Positions 9,171 to 18,552 of a stretch of DNA of 64,000 nucleotides are shown in pieces (within the stretch, counting starts at the first letter, position 1; each line of letters opens with the position of its first letter). The notes beneath the pieces are model-generated. The model did not search any database, had not been told where the DNA came from, and saw only the letters and a list, made by a program, of their open reading frames with translations. The position numbers were made by a program, and so were the translations under genes. Source of the stretch: Prauserella shujinwangii (GTDB taxonomy: Bacteria > Actinomycetota > Actinomycetes > Mycobacteriales > Pseudonocardiaceae); the NCBI RefSeq assembly GCF_003001955.1, contig NZ_PVNH01000004.1:310001-374000 (forward strand), written 5' to 3'.

Positions 9171-9232
9171 ATACCGCCGGTTTGCGGCATACTCCCGGTA
9201 CGGACCTTGTACGGCCAACATACCACCGGTAT
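9171..9232. promoter_or_regulatory. Three TetR-type operator boxes in a divergent promoter
   Basis: Three 13-nt dyads of the form ATACY-NCC-GGTAT: ATACCGCCGGTTT at 9171-9183, ATACTCCCGGTAC at 9189-9201, and the perfect ATACCACCGGTAT at 9220-9232. The third overlaps the position expected for the -35 of the TetR gene (its -10 is at 9250). The arrangement suggests autorepression and repression of the divergent gene at 8606-9142. Confidence 0.6.
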
Positions 9233-9262
9233 GGCCGCGCAAAACCGCGTAGAGTTGTGAGG

Positions 9263-9868
9263 GTGGTGACAATGAGGTCCAGGCGAGAGGACTATTCCGA
9301 GTCCACGCGTTCCGCCCTAGTCGACAGCGCCGTCAAGCTCTTCACCAAGCGTGGCTACACCGGCACGTCCCTCGACGAGATTGCCAGGCGTGCGCGGGTG
9401 ACGAAAGGTGCGCTCTATCACCACTTCAGTGGTAAGCAGGCGCTGTTCGAGGCGGCATTCGACGCGGTGGAAAGCCAGGTTCACGGCAAGCTGGACAAGA
9501 TATTACGCGGAGACGAACCGCCGTGGGAGCGCGCATTGCGCGGACTGCGCGAATTCATCGCCAGCTGCCTGGATCCGGCGTACCAGCGGATCGCCATTCA
9601 CGAGGCACCGGTGGTGATGGGCTGGCAGCGCTGGCGGGAGGCCGAGGACCGCTACAGCTTCGGGCTGATCCGCTCGAGCCTGGAGGACCTCATCGCCGCG
9701 GGTGAGATCGACCACGTCAACGTGGAGATCACCGCCCGGCTGCTCTTCGGCGCGCTGCTCAGCGCCGCCACCGAGATCGCCAACTCGGCCGAACCGGAGA
9801 AGGTCGGCTCGCAGATCGAGGACGGCATCGTGCACCTGCTGCACCTGGTCCGGCGGCGGCCCGAATAG
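9263..9868 (+). CDS. TetR/AcrR family transcriptional regulator
   Basis: About 201 residues. The N-terminal helix-turn-helix is clear: AVKLFTKRGYTGTSLDEIARRARVTKG...LYHHFSGKQALFEAAFDAVE. The C-terminal ligand domain resembles TetR_C families with WQRWREAEDRY and a final dimerisation helix. A TANNNT -10 (TAGAGT, 9250-9255) lies 7 nt before GTG 9263, consistent with a leaderless transcript starting at that codon; ATG 9272 is the alternative. Three operator-like dyads lie directly upstream, so autoregulation is likely. The luciferase-like oxidoreductase gene follows by 10 nt and may be cotranscribed. Confidence 0.85.
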   Translation: MVTMRSRREDYSESTRSALVDSAVKLFTKRGYTGTSLDEIARRARVTKGALYHHFSGKQALFEAAFDAVESQVHGKLDKILRGDEPPWERALRGLREFIASCLDPAYQRIAIHEAPVVMGWQRWREAEDRYSFGLIRSSLEDLIAAGEIDHVNVEITARLLFGALLSAATEIANSAEPEKVGSQIEDGIVHLLHLVRRRPE

Positions 9869-9878
9869 GGTCGGTTCC

Positions 9879-10811
9879 GTGGAACTGAGGATCTTCACCG
9901 AGCCCCAGCAGGGGGCCTCCTACGACGACTTGCTGCGGATCGCGAACGCCACCGAGGATGCCGGCTTCGACGCGTTCTTCCGCTCCGACCACTACCTCAA
10001 GATGGGGTCGGTCTCCGGCCTGCCCGGGCCGACCGACGCCTGGATCACCCTCGCGGGGCTGGCGCGGGAGACCTCGCGCATCCGGCTCGGCACGCTGGTG
10101 AGCGCGGCGACGTTCCGGCACCCGTCCCTGCTCGCCATCTCCGCCGCCCAGGTGGACCAGATGTCGGGCGGGCGAATCGAACTGGGCCTGGGCACCGGGT
10201 GGTTCGAGGCCGAGCACGCCGCCTACGGCTTCGCGCTGCCGCCGCTGCGGGAACGGTTCGGCCTCTTCGCCGAGCAGCTGGCGATCATCACCGGCCTGTG
10301 GGCGACCCCGGAGGGCGAGACCTTCTCGTTCGACGGTGAGCACTACCGGCTGGCCGAGGCGCCCGGCCTGCCCAAGCCGGCGCAGCGCCCGCGCCCGCCG
10401 ATCATCATCGGCGGCACCGGCCGCAGGCGCACCCCGGAGCTCACCGCGCGGTTCGCCGACGAGATCAACGTGCCGTTCCGGGACAGGGACACCGCGCTCG
10501 CCCAGTACGAGCGCGTGGCCGCCGCCGCGAAGGACGCTGGCCGCGACCCGGCCGAGATCACCCGCTCGGCGGCACAGGTCGTGGCCATCGGGCGCGACGA
10601 GGCGGAGCTCGCGCGGCGCGCCGCCGCCATCGGCCGCGAGGTGCCCGAGCTGCGGAGCAACGGCATCGCGGGCACGCCGGCCGAGGCCGTCGACACGATC
10701 GGCCGCTGGCGCGAGCGGACCGGCATCAGCCGCCTCTACCTGCAGGTGCTGGACCTCTCCGACCTCGACCACCTGGAGCTGATCGCCGCCGAGGTGGCCC
10801 GCCAGCTCTGA
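9879..10811 (+). CDS. LLM-class F420-dependent oxidoreductase
   Basis: 310 residues from GTG 9879. The luciferase-like TIM-barrel features are present: RIFTEPQQGASYDDLL near the start, ATEDAGFDAFFRSDHYL, TRIRLGTLVSAATFRHP-type strand, GRIELGLGTGWFEAEH and the late RPPIIIGGTGRRRTPELTA motif of F420-dependent actinobacterial members. It would transfer hydride between coenzyme F420 and an unknown organic substrate. It follows the TetR gene by 10 nt, suggesting a regulator-enzyme pair. A strong palindrome separates it from the convergent lipB. Confidence 0.85.
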   Translation: MELRIFTEPQQGASYDDLLRIANATEDAGFDAFFRSDHYLKMGSVSGLPGPTDAWITLAGLARETSRIRLGTLVSAATFRHPSLLAISAAQVDQMSGGRIELGLGTGWFEAEHAAYGFALPPLRERFGLFAEQLAIITGLWATPEGETFSFDGEHYRLAEAPGLPKPAQRPRPPIIIGGTGRRRTPELTARFADEINVPFRDRDTALAQYERVAAAAKDAGRDPAEITRSAAQVVAIGRDEAELARRAAAIGREVPELRSNGIAGTPAEAVDTIGRWRERTGISRLYLQVLDLSDLDHLELIAAEVARQL

Positions 10812-10820
10812 GCGCGACGG

Positions 10821-10873
10821 GTCATGAGTGGCTCGTCACTGGCGACGAACGTCAGTAACGAGCCACTCATGAC
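10821..10873. terminator. Palindrome between convergent genes (probable bidirectional terminator)
   Basis: Perfect 16-nt arms (10821-10836, GTCATGAGTGGCTCGT, and its complement at 10858-10873) with a partly self-complementary 21-nt centre. It lies between the convergent oxidoreductase gene and lipB. It has no sequence relation to the GCAGTGAAGG palindromes elsewhere in the window, so it is a second palindrome type in the same kind of position. Confidence 0.6.
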
Positions 10874-10888
10874 AGTTCACGCCCGCGG

Positions 10889-11629
10889 TCAGGTCCGCAG
10901 GGCGAAGGTGACGCCGGGGGCCTCCGGCTCGGCCGGGCGCGGCAGCCAGCGGCTGTCGTCCACCGGCAGGTCGCCCTCGAGCGCGGCCAGCACGGCGTCA
11001 CGGGCCAGCGGCAGCGCCTCGGCGACGGTGACCTCCCGGTCCAGCTCCGCCGACAGCGACGTCACGCCCGCGTCGCGGATGCCGCACGGCACGATCCGGT
11101 CGAACGCCGCCAGGTCGGCGTTGCAGTTCAGCTCGAACCCGTGCATGGTCACGCCGCGCTGCACGCGGATGCCGATCGCCGCGATCTTGCGCTCGGGCCC
11201 GCGGTCGTCGGCGGGCAGCCACACGCCGCTGCGGCCCTCGACACGGCCGGTGCGCACGCCGAACCGCTCGCACACGTGGATCAGCGCCTCCTCCAGGCGG
11301 CGCACGTAGTGCACGACGTCGATCGGGTCGGCCAGCTTGACGATCGGGTAGCCGACGAGCTGTCCCGGCCCGTGCCAGGTGATCTTGCCGCCGCGGTCCA
11401 CGTCGATCACCGGGGTGCCGTCGGCGGGCCGGTCGCCCGGCTCGGTGCGCTTGCCCGCCGTGTAGACCGACGGGTGCTCCAGCAGCAGCAGCGTGTCCGG
11501 ACCGGACCCGTCCGCACGGGCGTGCAGGACGTCGCGTTGCAGGTCCCACGCCTCGAGGTAGTCGATCGTCCCGATCTCGCGGACGTCGACGGGATCGGCT
11601 CCGGCACGGCAGGTTGGGCTCGCAGTCAC
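10889..11629 (-). CDS. lipB: Octanoyl-[acyl-carrier-protein]:protein N-octanoyltransferase
   Basis: 246 residues from GTG 11629. Transfers octanoate from ACP to lipoyl domains, supplying LipA. Family motifs: [36 protein letters not shown], the catalytic Lys in [19 protein letters not shown] and catalytic Cys in FDRIVPCGI, with NCNADL between. It is last in a minus-strand run after the Rv2216-like epimerase and a PAP2 gene, starting 10 nt past the PAP2 stop, so it likely depends on upstream promoters of that run. Confidence 0.95.
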   Translation of the reverse strand: MTASPTCRAGADPVDVREIGTIDYLEAWDLQRDVLHARADGSGPDTLLLLEHPSVYTAGKRTEPGDRPADGTPVIDVDRGGKITWHGPGQLVGYPIVKLADPIDVVHYVRRLEEALIHVCERFGVRTGRVEGRSGVWLPADDRGPERKIAAIGIRVQRGVTMHGFELNCNADLAAFDRIVPCGIRDAGVTSLSAELDREVTVAEALPLARDAVLAALEGDLPVDDSRWLPRPAEPEAPGVTFALRT

Positions 11630-11639
11630 GGATCCGAGG

Positions 11640-12278
11640 CTACGCCGTGCCGCGACCGGCCGGAACCTTGTCCCGCACGGCGGGCAGCAACCCCACCGCG
11701 GTCGCGGCCAGCAGCCCGACGCCGGTCACGGCGAGAACCGCGCCGATCGTGTCGGTCAGCCAGTGCACGCCGAGCACGAGCCTGCTCGCCGCGGACAACG
11801 CCGTCGCGGCCACCGACACCGCCACGGCCGCCCGCACCAGCCACGGCGCCAGCCACAGGCACAGCAACACCACCGCGAAACCCGTGCTCGCCACGGACAC
11901 GACGTGCCCGCTCGGGTAGGCGTAGTCGGCGTACGCCCTCGGCCGGGCGCGGTCGAACACCGGTTTGAACACGAGGCTCGGCAGCCGGCACAGGCCCAGC
12001 ACGACCGTCACGCGCAGCGCGATCCCGGCCGTCGCCCGGTCGCCCCGCCGCCACCGGACGGCGGCCCAGCCGAGCAGCGCCACGCCCAGCAGCACCGGGA
12101 GCACCGGGCCGAACACCGCGCTCACGACGGCCGCCACGTCGCCCGGGACACCGCGCCAGTCACCCGCTAACGTGGTCCGCAGCACCGCGTCCGGCGGCGA
12201 CGGCGCCGGCGTGACCAGCAGGCCGAGCAGCAGGAACGCGGCGATCAGCAGGACGCCGGCGAGCACGTACCCGATCAC
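11640..12278 (-). CDS. PAP2-family phosphatase (membrane)
   Basis: 212 residues with five or six transmembrane segments and all three acid-phosphatase motifs: [14 protein letters not shown] and [12 protein letters not shown]. It would dephosphorylate a lipid phosphate such as phosphatidic acid or undecaprenyl pyrophosphate at the membrane. Start GTG 12278 overlaps the TGA of the epimerase gene (GTGA), implying translational coupling. This gene is not in the equivalent position of M. tuberculosis, where Rv2216 and lipB are adjacent, so it is an insertion within an otherwise conserved unit. Confidence 0.85.
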   Translation of the reverse strand: MIGYVLAGVLLIAAFLLLGLLVTPAPSPPDAVLRTTLAGDWRGVPGDVAAVVSAVFGPVLPVLLGVALLGWAAVRWRRGDRATAGIALRVTVVLGLCRLPSLVFKPVFDRARPRAYADYAYPSGHVVSVASTGFAVVLLCLWLAPWLVRAAVAVSVAATALSAASRLVLGVHWLTDTIGAVLAVTGVGLLAATAVGLLPAVRDKVPAGRGTA

Positions 12279-13159
12279 AGCACGGCGGCCAGCGCGTCGT
12301 CGATCTCGGTGTGGCGGAAGGCGAACCCCGACTCCGGCAGGACCCGGGGCACCGCCCTCGGCCCGGTGAGGACCATCTCGTCGGCGGCCTCGCCGAGCGC
12401 GGCCCGCAGCGCGGGCGCCGGTACCCACCACGGTGCCGGGCGGCGCAGCGCCCGGCCGAACGCGTGGGTGAACTCGGCGTTCGTCACCGGTTCCGGCGCG
12501 GTCAGGTTGACCGGTCCGGACACGGTGGCGTGCTCCAGCAGGAACCGCACCGCCTCGATGTGGTCGGGCAGGCTGATCCAGGGGAAGTACTGCCTGCCGT
12601 CGCCGAGCCTGCCGCCGAGGCCGAGCCAGAACACCGGCTTGAGCGCACCGAGCAGCCCGCCCCTGCCGGAGAGCACCGGTGCCGTGCGGAGGAACAGGAC
12701 CCTGGCTCCGGCGCGGGCGGCGGGCGCCGCGGCCGCCTCCCAGGCGACGCACAGCTCGGCGAGGAAGCCGGTGCCCGCGGGCGCGGACTCGTCGACCACC
12801 CGGTCGCCGGTGTCGCCGTAGACGTTGATGCCGGAGGCGTTCGCGAGCACGGGGATCCCGCGCTCGGCGACCGCCTCGGCGAGCACCTCGGTCGGTTCGA
12901 GCCTGCTGTCGCTGAGCACCTGCTTGCGCGCGCCGCTCCAGCGGCCGGAGGCCAGGGGCGCGCCGCAGAAGTTGACCACGGCGTCCACGCCGTCGAGCGC
13001 GCCGTCGGCGATGCGGCCCGCGGGCGGGTCCCAGCGGAACTCGCCGTCGCCCCGCGCCTCCCGGCGCACCAGGTGGCGTACCTCGTGCCCGGCCTCGCGC
13101 AGCCGGGTGGACAGGGCGGAGCCGAGCAGGCCACTGGATCCCGCGACGAGTACGCGCAT
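12275..13159 (-). CDS. TIGR01777 family NAD-dependent epimerase (Rv2216-like)
   Basis: 294 residues, extended SDR fold. Nucleotide motif VAGSSGLLGSAL at residues 4-15, VNFCGAPL, the family's WDPPAGRI, an LANASGINVYGD segment in place of the classic Tyr-x3-Lys, and a C-terminal DUF1731-like section (PAPALRAALGEAADEMVLTGPRAV). Members are called sugar-nucleotide epimerases but have no established substrate. Gene order next to sucB and lipB matches M. tuberculosis Rv2215-Rv2217. The 343-nt region upstream, towards sucB, holds a hairpin-flanked tandem repeat. Confidence 0.85.
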   Translation of the reverse strand: MRVLVAGSSGLLGSALSTRLREAGHEVRHLVRREARGDGEFRWDPPAGRIADGALDGVDAVVNFCGAPLASGRWSGARKQVLSDSRLEPTEVLAEAVAERGIPVLANASGINVYGDTGDRVVDESAPAGTGFLAELCVAWEAAAAPAARAGARVLFLRTAPVLSGRGGLLGALKPVFWLGLGGRLGDGRQYFPWISLPDHIEAVRFLLEHATVSGPVNLTAPEPVTNAEFTHAFGRALRRPAPWWVPAPALRAALGEAADEMVLTGPRAVPRVLPESGFAFRHTEIDDALAAVL

Positions 13160-13217
13160 GTGCCAACCCTATTCGTGGCGAAGGGCGCCCGCCGACCGGC
13201 AGGCGCCCTCCGAAAGG

Positions 13218-13481
13218 GGGAGCGAGGGAGCTTTACTACCGCCCGCCCGTCTCCCACCGCCACCCAAGCGGAGACGCTGCGCGCCGCGGTTCCGCCCGCC
13301 CGTCTCCCACCGCCACCCAAGCGGAGACGCTGCGCGCCGCGGTTCCGCCCGCCCGTCTCCCGCCACCACCCAGGCGGAGACGCTGCGCGCCGCGGTTCCG
13401 CCCGCCCGTCTCCCGCCACCACCCAGGCGGAGACGCTGCGCGCCGCGGTTCCGATTTCGGTAGTAAAGCTCCCTCGCTCCC
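13218..13481. repeat. 4 x 53-bp tandem repeat flanked by 24-bp inverted repeats
   Basis: Between sucB and the downstream epimerase gene. Four units with exact 53-bp period begin at 13240, 13293, 13346 and 13399 and end at 13451; units 1-2 share CACCGCCACCCAAG while units 3-4 carry CGCCACCACCCAGG at the same place. The array is bracketed by a perfect 24-bp inverted repeat, 13218-13241 (ending AGCTTTACTACCG) and 13458-13481 (CGGTAGTAAAGCT and on). A 53-bp unit is not a multiple of three, so it is not coding. It could be a MITE-like element, a terminator/attenuator or a structured RNA. Confidence 0.8.
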
Positions 13482-13502
13482 GCGCTCGTCCGGGATGGGC
13501 GG

Positions 13503-15413
13503 TTACAGGCCCAGCTCGTCTTCGAAGTTGCCTTCCTCCAGCCGCTGCTTGATCGTGGTGAGGAACCGGCCCGCGTCGGCTCCGTCGATCAGGCGGTGGT
13601 CGTAGGTGAGCGGCAGGTACGCCATCGACCGGATGGCGATGGTGTCGTTGCCGTCGGCGTCGGCGCTCACCACCGGGCGCTTGACCACCGCGCCGGTGCC
13701 GAGGATGCCCGACTGCGGCTGCACGATGATCGGCGTGTCGAACAGCGCGCCCTGGCTGCCGATGTTGGTCACCGTGAACGTGCCGCCGGTGAGCTCCTCC
13801 GGCTTGATCCGGTTGGTGCGGGCCCGGTCGGCGAGGTCGGCGATCCGGTGCGCCAGCCCGGCCAGGCTCAGCTCACCCGCGTCGTGGATCACCACCGACA
13901 GCAGGCCGCGCTCGGTGTCCACGGCGATGCCCAGGTGCACGGCGCCGTGGTAGGTGATCTCCTTGGTCTCCTCGTTGTAGGAGGCGTTGACGTTCGGGTG
14001 CTGCTTGAGCGCCTCCACCGTGGCCTTGGCGAAGAACGGCAGGAACGTCAGGTTGACGCCCTCCCGCTGCCGGAAGGCCTCCTTGGCCCGCTGGCGCAGC
14101 CGCGCGATCTTGGTGACGTCCACCTCGTGCACCTGCGTCAGCTGCGCCGACAGCTGCAGCGACTCCTTGGTCTTCTGCGCGGTGATCTGCCGGATCCGGC
14201 TGGCCTTCTGCACCGTGCCGCGCAGGGCCGCCTTCTCCGACTCCGACACCGTCGGCCGCGGCGCGGCGGGCGCCTGGGCCGCGGGCGCCGGGGCCGCGGG
14301 GGCCTGCGGCTCCGGCTGCGGTGCCTGCTGCTCCCGCTGCTGCTTCTCCTCGACGGCCGCGAGCACGTCCTGCTTGCGGATCCGGCCGCCCACGCCGGTG
14401 CCGCGCAGCGAGTTCAGGTCGATGTCGTGCTCCGAGGCGAGCTTGCGCACCAGCGGCGTCACGTACGGGGTTCCCGCACCGTCCTGGCTCGGCTGTGATG
14501 CCTGCTGCTGCGGCGCCTGCTGCTGGGCCGGAGGCTGGGCCTGCTGCTGCGGGGCGGGCTCGGGCTGCTCCGGTCGCTCGGGCTGCTCGGGCTGGGTGGG
14601 TTGCTGCGGGGCGGGCTGTGTCTGTTGCTGCTGCGGCGCGGCCGGGGCAGGCTCCTCGGCCGGCGCCTGCGGGCGGGCCTGCTGTTCCCGCTGCTGCGGC
14701 TCGGCGGGCGCGGCGGGGGTCTCCGCCTGCGCGCCCGGCTCGCCGATCACCGCCAGCTGACCGCCGACCTCGACGGTCTCGTCCTCCTGTGCGCTGATCT
14801 CCAGCACGGTGCCCGCGACGGGGGAGGGGACCTCGGTGTCCACCTTGTCGGTGGAGATCTCCAGCAGCGGCTCGTCGACCTCGACCTGGTCGCCCACCTG
14901 CTTCAGCCACCGGGTGACGGTGCCCTCCGTGACGCTCTCGCCCAGCTCGGGCAGGGTCACCGGCGTGCCCTGCCCCTGGCCACCGGACGGCGGCTGCTGT
15001 TGCTGCTGCGCCGCGGGTTCCGGCTGCGCCTGTTCCCGCTGTGCGGGCTGCGGCGCCTGCTGGGCCTCCTGCGGCGCGGCCTGCTGCTGTTCCTGCTGTT
15101 GCTGCGGCTGCTCCTGCTGCTCCTGCTGCGGGCGCGCGGCCTCGGCGGCGGACTCGGCACCTCCGCCACCGCCGGAGCCGTCGTCGATGACGGCGAGCTC
15201 GCCGCCCACCTCGACGGTCTCGTCCTCGCGCGCCACGATCTTCTGCACCGTGCCCGCGACGGGGGAGGGGACCTCGGTGTCCACCTTGTCGGTGGAGATC
15301 TCGAGCAGCGGCTCGTCGACCTCGACCCGGTCACCCTCCTGCTTCAGCCACCGGGTGACGGTGCCCTCCGTAACGCTCTCCCCGAGCTCCGGCAATGTGA
15401 CGGAGTACGCCAT
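13503..15413 (-). CDS. sucB: Dihydrolipoamide acyltransferase, E2 with two lipoyl domains
   Basis: 636 residues from ATG 15413 (GAGGAG RBS). Two lipoyl domains (about 1-80 and 150-230), each with [14 protein letters not shown] carrying the lipoylated Lys; a peripheral-subunit-binding domain ([20 protein letters not shown] then [17 protein letters not shown], ~315-360); and a CAT-type catalytic domain ending with [15 protein letters not shown]. The linkers are unusually Gln-rich rather than Ala/Pro-rich. This is the mycobacterial DlaT/SucB position (Rv2215), serving pyruvate or 2-oxoglutarate dehydrogenase and, in mycobacteria, peroxide defence. It lies 70 nt after lpd on the same strand. Confidence 0.93.
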   Translation of the reverse strand: MAYSVTLPELGESVTEGTVTRWLKQEGDRVEVDEPLLEISTDKVDTEVPSPVAGTVQKIVAREDETVEVGGELAVIDDGSGGGGGAESAAEAARPQQEQQEQPQQQQEQQQAAPQEAQQAPQPAQREQAQPEPAAQQQQQPPSGGQGQGTPVTLPELGESVTEGTVTRWLKQVGDQVEVDEPLLEISTDKVDTEVPSPVAGTVLEISAQEDETVEVGGQLAVIGEPGAQAETPAAPAEPQQREQQARPQAPAEEPAPAAPQQQQTQPAPQQPTQPEQPERPEQPEPAPQQQAQPPAQQQAPQQQASQPSQDGAGTPYVTPLVRKLASEHDIDLNSLRGTGVGGRIRKQDVLAAVEEKQQREQQAPQPEPQAPAAPAPAAQAPAAPRPTVSESEKAALRGTVQKASRIRQITAQKTKESLQLSAQLTQVHEVDVTKIARLRQRAKEAFRQREGVNLTFLPFFAKATVEALKQHPNVNASYNEETKEITYHGAVHLGIAVDTERGLLSVVIHDAGELSLAGLAHRIADLADRARTNRIKPEELTGGTFTVTNIGSQGALFDTPIIVQPQSGILGTGAVVKRPVVSADADGNDTIAIRSMAYLPLTYDHRLIDGADAGRFLTTIKQRLEEGNFEDELGL

Positions 15414-15483
15414 CGTTCGCTGACTCCTCTTTGCGTGTGTCTGGTGTGGTCTGCTGGTTCCGGTCGGCGTCGGTCGGCCGCGG

Positions 15484-16857
15484 TCAGCCGTGCACGTGCA
15501 GCGGCTTGCCGGCCAGCGCGAGGTGCGCTTCGCCGAGAGCCTCGGTCTGGGTCGGGTGGGCGTGGATCAGCGGGGCGACGTCCTCGGGGAACGCCTCCCA
15601 GTTGTAGATCAGCTGGGCCTCGCCGATCAGCTCACCGACCCGGTCGCCGACGAGGTGCAGGCCGACGACGGGCCCGTCCGGTGCCTTGACCAGCTTGACC
15701 GCACCGGAGGTCTTGAGGATCTGGCTCTTGCCGTTGCCCGCGAGGTCGTAGGTGAACGTGGTGACGCCCGAGCCGTACTTCTCCTTCGCGGCGGCCTCGG
15801 TGAGCCCGACCGAGGCGACCTCGGGGTGCGAGTACGTGACCCGGGGGATGCCGTCCTCGTCGATCGGGCGGGGGTCGAGGCCCGCGATCTGCTCGGCCAC
15901 GAAGATGCCCTGGGCGAACCCGCGGTGGGCCAGCTGCAGACCGGGCACGATGTCGCCGACGGCGTAGACACCCGGCAGGTTGGTGCGCAGCCGCTCGTCG
16001 GTGAGCACGAAGCCGCGGTCCATCCGCACGCCCGCCTCGTCGTACCCGTGGCCCGCCGTGTTCGGGCCGCGGCCGACGGCGACCAGCAGCAGGTCGGCCT
16101 CGATCGTCTCGCCGGACTCCAGGGACACGCTCACCCCGTTGTCGTCCTGCTTGGCGCCGGTGAACCTGACCCCGGTCTTGAAGGCGATCTTGCGCCTGCG
16201 GAAGGCGCGCTCCAGCTGCTTCGAGGCGAACTCGTCCTCGTTGGGCACCAGCCTCGGCAGCGCCTCGACGATGGTGACGTCCACGCCGAACGAGGCCCAC
16301 ACGCTGGCGAACTCCACCCCGATCACGCCGCCGCCGAGCACGACGACCTTCTCCGGGACGAAGTCGAGCTTCAGCGCGTCCTCGCTGGCGATGATGCGGC
16401 CGCCCAGTTCGAGGCCGGGCAGCGTCTTGGAGTACGAGCCGGTGGCCAGCAGCACGTTCTTGCCGGTGTAGCGGGTGCCCTCGACGTCGACGGAGGTGCC
16501 GCCGGCGAAGGTGCCGGTGCCCTCGACGTAGTTGATCTGGTGGGCCTTGGTGAGGCCCTGCAGACCCTTGTAGAGGCGCGAGACGATCGTGTCCTTGTAC
16601 TTGTTCACGCCGTCGATGTCGACCCCCTCGAAGGTGGTCCGGACACCGAACTGCTCGCCGTCGCGCGCGGAGTCGGCGACCTCGGCCGCGTGCAGCAGTG
16701 CCTTGGTCGGGATGCAACCTCGATGCAGGCAGGTGCCGCCCAGCTTGTCCTTCTCGATCAAGGTGACGGAAAGGCCCAGCTCGGCCGCTCGGAATGCCGC
16801 GGCGTAGCCGCCCGAGCCGCCACCAAGGATCACTAGGTCGGCTTCAGCGTCGGTCAC
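15484..16857 (-). CDS. lpdA: Dihydrolipoamide dehydrogenase (E3)
   Basis: 457 residues from GTG 16857, preceded by GAGGAG. FAD motif [20 protein letters not shown] (~8-27), redox disulfide [20 protein letters not shown] (~38-57), NAD motif [20 protein letters not shown], second FAD motif [19 protein letters not shown] and the His-Glu dyad in [14 protein letters not shown]. It reoxidises dihydrolipoamide for the E2 encoded next (sucB), and is probably also the E3 for the E1/E2 set at 29.6-32.7 kb, which has none of its own. Confidence 0.95.
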   Translation of the reverse strand: MTDAEADLVILGGGSGGYAAAFRAAELGLSVTLIEKDKLGGTCLHRGCIPTKALLHAAEVADSARDGEQFGVRTTFEGVDIDGVNKYKDTIVSRLYKGLQGLTKAHQINYVEGTGTFAGGTSVDVEGTRYTGKNVLLATGSYSKTLPGLELGGRIIASEDALKLDFVPEKVVVLGGGVIGVEFASVWASFGVDVTIVEALPRLVPNEDEFASKQLERAFRRRKIAFKTGVRFTGAKQDDNGVSVSLESGETIEADLLLVAVGRGPNTAGHGYDEAGVRMDRGFVLTDERLRTNLPGVYAVGDIVPGLQLAHRGFAQGIFVAEQIAGLDPRPIDEDGIPRVTYSHPEVASVGLTEAAAKEKYGSGVTTFTYDLAGNGKSQILKTSGAVKLVKAPDGPVVGLHLVGDRVGELIGEAQLIYNWEAFPEDVAPLIHAHPTQTEALGEAHLALAGKPLHVHG

Positions 16858-16994
16858 TTCACAAACTCCTCGGCAGGCAGTGGCGATCGTTCGGCGAGCG
16901 CCAGGGTGCGCGCGCCACACCTCATCTTGTCACTACGTCTGACACGCTTGCGACCTAGTGCTCGTCAGCCGGTACTTGGCCGGTCGCCAGCCGG

Positions 16995-17000
16995 GATAAT
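16995..17000 (+). promoter_or_regulatory. -10 element for the gene at 17035
   Basis: GATAAT hexamer in the divergent region between lpd and the next plus-strand gene, leaving a ~28-nt leader that contains GAGAGGAAAGG as RBS before GTG 17035. No good -35 was seen at 17-18 nt. Confidence 0.4.
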
Positions 17001-17034
17001 GATCGTGAACGGGCCGAGAGGAAAGGTGGTCGAG

Positions 17035-17406
17035 GTGGGACTGTTCGACCGGTTGCGCAAGCGGTCGGGAGGCAAGGACAGACCGGGCACGCTGCGCGGC
17101 GCGACCGACGCCGACACCGAGCATCTCCAGGCGTGGGCCGCGCGGCGGCGCGGGGTCGAGGCCTTCGTCGAGCCACGCACGGCGGTCACGGAGACGACCG
17201 TGGTGCTGGTCGCCCACGACGGCGAGTGGACCCGGCGGCGCATCGGCAGCCTGGACGCGGCGCAGCGGTTCGGAAAGAAGAACTCGATCCCGGTGTACGA
17301 GGCGGCCAAGACCGGCTACCCCCGGCGCATGCGCGAGTACACCGAGCGGCAGCGCATCCTGGAACGCAAGCGCCGGCAGGAGCGCGACGACGCCCCCCGG
17401 GAGTGA
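17035..17406 (+). CDS. Conserved hypothetical protein, small basic
   Basis: 123 residues from GTG 17035, chosen because AGGAAAGG lies 8 nt ahead and because the resulting opening MGLFDRLRKRSGG is the typical beginning of such proteins; GTG 17026 is possible. The chain has a short beta-rich middle (ETTVVLVAHDGEWTRRRIGS) followed by a long, highly charged C-terminal helix (RMREYTERQRILERKRRQER). No known catalytic motif is visible. It is divergent from lpd and convergent with the SUKH gene. Function unknown. Confidence 0.7.
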   Translation: MGLFDRLRKRSGGKDRPGTLRGATDADTEHLQAWAARRRGVEAFVEPRTAVTETTVVLVAHDGEWTRRRIGSLDAAQRFGKKNSIPVYEAAKTGYPRRMREYTERQRILERKRRQERDDAPRE

Positions 17407-17484
17407 ACCGGCGGGCGGCGCGCGGCGGAGCGCCTCCGGCAGGGGCGGCGGCCGGGCGGCGGGCGGGCGTGCCGGCCACGCTCC

Positions 17485-18552
17485 TCACTCCCGACCGGAA
17501 GGCGGGCCCGCGGCCTCCAGCAGGCGCAGGTGTTCCTCCACCAGCGCGCGGATCCCGCTGTGCACGGTCGTGCCGAACAGCGGGTCGTGCTCGAACACCC
17601 GCCCGGTCGCCGGGTCCAGCTCGACCCCCTCGGGTTCGCTGATCCGCACCCGGGGGCCCGTCGGCACCAGGTCCGCGGCACCGAGCAGCCGGGGGAACAC
17701 GACGTCGGCCGGGAACCCGTCGCAGGTCAGCAGGAACTCCCGGTAGTCGGCGGGCAGCGGCCGCCCCAGCCGGTGCTCGGCGTCGGCGAGGGCGCCCGGC
17801 GTGGCCGGTGCCGGGAGCGGGCCCTCCTCCCCGCGCAGCCGCAGCACCTCCGCCAGCAGGCCGGGCCAGTCCCGCTGGGCGGGGGCGGGCCGGTAGCGCG
17901 TGTGCAGGGCGGCGATCAGCGCGTCGGCGCAGTCCCTCGGCCAGCCCCGCGGCGCCGGGAGGGCGCCCGCGACCAGCAGCGGGGCGACGTGCCGGCACGC
18001 GGCGAGGGTGGCCACGTCCGGCCTCGGCCGTCGCCACGCCAGCTCCGCCCACCGGTGCAGGGCCGCGCTGGCGGCCTCCTCGTCCCCGTCCCGCGCGGCC
18101 GACTCGGCCTCGGCCGCCAGCGCCCGCAGCGGGTCGCGGCGAGGCCGCTCGGTGTGCTCGGCCAGCCCCGTCACGACCTGGGCCGGCAGCGAGTCGCCGA
18201 GCAGGCCGGGCGGCAGCGGCGGTTCGGCGCGGCCCAGGTGCCGGTGGTGCGCGGACTCCTCCGCGTCGAGGTCGAGCGGGGGCAGCTCGGCCGCCCAGCC
18301 CGGGGCGCCGCCGGGCCGGGCGGCGGACAGCATCGCCCACGCCCTGGCCGTCACGGCGTCGGGCACGAGGGCGCTCACCGGGCGCTCGGTGGCGGCCAGC
18401 CAGCGCCGGACCAGGTGGTCGGCGTCGGCCGCGGCGCCCGCGCTCGCCACGAGCAGCGCCGCGTGCCCGACGGTCGCGTCGACGGCCGGGTCGGCGGCCG
18501 TGAGCACCGACTGCACGGCCGCCTCGAGGTACTGCGCGGGGCTTCCCGTCAC
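17485..18552 (-). CDS. SUKH (SMI1/KNR4) domain protein downstream of pepA
   Basis: 355 residues from GTG 18552, whose codon overlaps the pepA stop (GTGA). Residues ~1-250 are Ala/Arg-rich and helical, repeat-like, without a recognised domain. The C-terminal ~100 residues are SMI1/KNR4-like: [38 protein letters not shown], then a Pro- and Val-rich finish. SUKH domains are common as immunity proteins to polymorphic toxins but also occur in housekeeping regulators. No toxin gene lies nearby, and the coupling to aminopeptidase suggests a non-immunity role. Function unknown. Confidence 0.7.
   Translation of the reverse strand: MTGSPAQYLEAAVQSVLTAADPAVDATVGHAALLVASAGAAADADHLVRRWLAATERPVSALVPDAVTARAWAMLSAARPGGAPGWAAELPPLDLDAEESAHHRHLGRAEPPLPPGLLGDSLPAQVVTGLAEHTERPRRDPLRALAAEAESAARDGDEEAASAALHRWAELAWRRPRPDVATLAACRHVAPLLVAGALPAPRGWPRDCADALIAALHTRYRPAPAQRDWPGLLAEVLRLRGEEGPLPAPATPGALADAEHRLGRPLPADYREFLLTCDGFPADVVFPRLLGAADLVPTGPRVRISEPEGVELDPATGRVFEHDPLFGTTVHSGIRALVEEHLRLLEAAGPPSGRE

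Noticed and set aside
7352-9262. Very long plus-strand frame running through lipA, the SDR and into the TetR gene
   Set aside because: It covers well-supported minus-strand genes; only its last part, from about 9263, is the TetR protein.
9743-9878. Upstream extension of the luciferase-like oxidoreductase inside the TetR gene
   Set aside because: The extension is an out-of-frame shadow of the TetR C-terminus; GTG 9879 gives the correct family start.
13169-13463. Coding frames across the 53-bp tandem repeats
   Set aside because: The unit length is not a multiple of three, so the repeated DNA does not give a repeated peptide; frames are by-products of GC bias.
13218-13481. CRISPR array
   Set aside because: The 53-bp units are contiguous and identical throughout with no unique spacers, and no cas genes are near.
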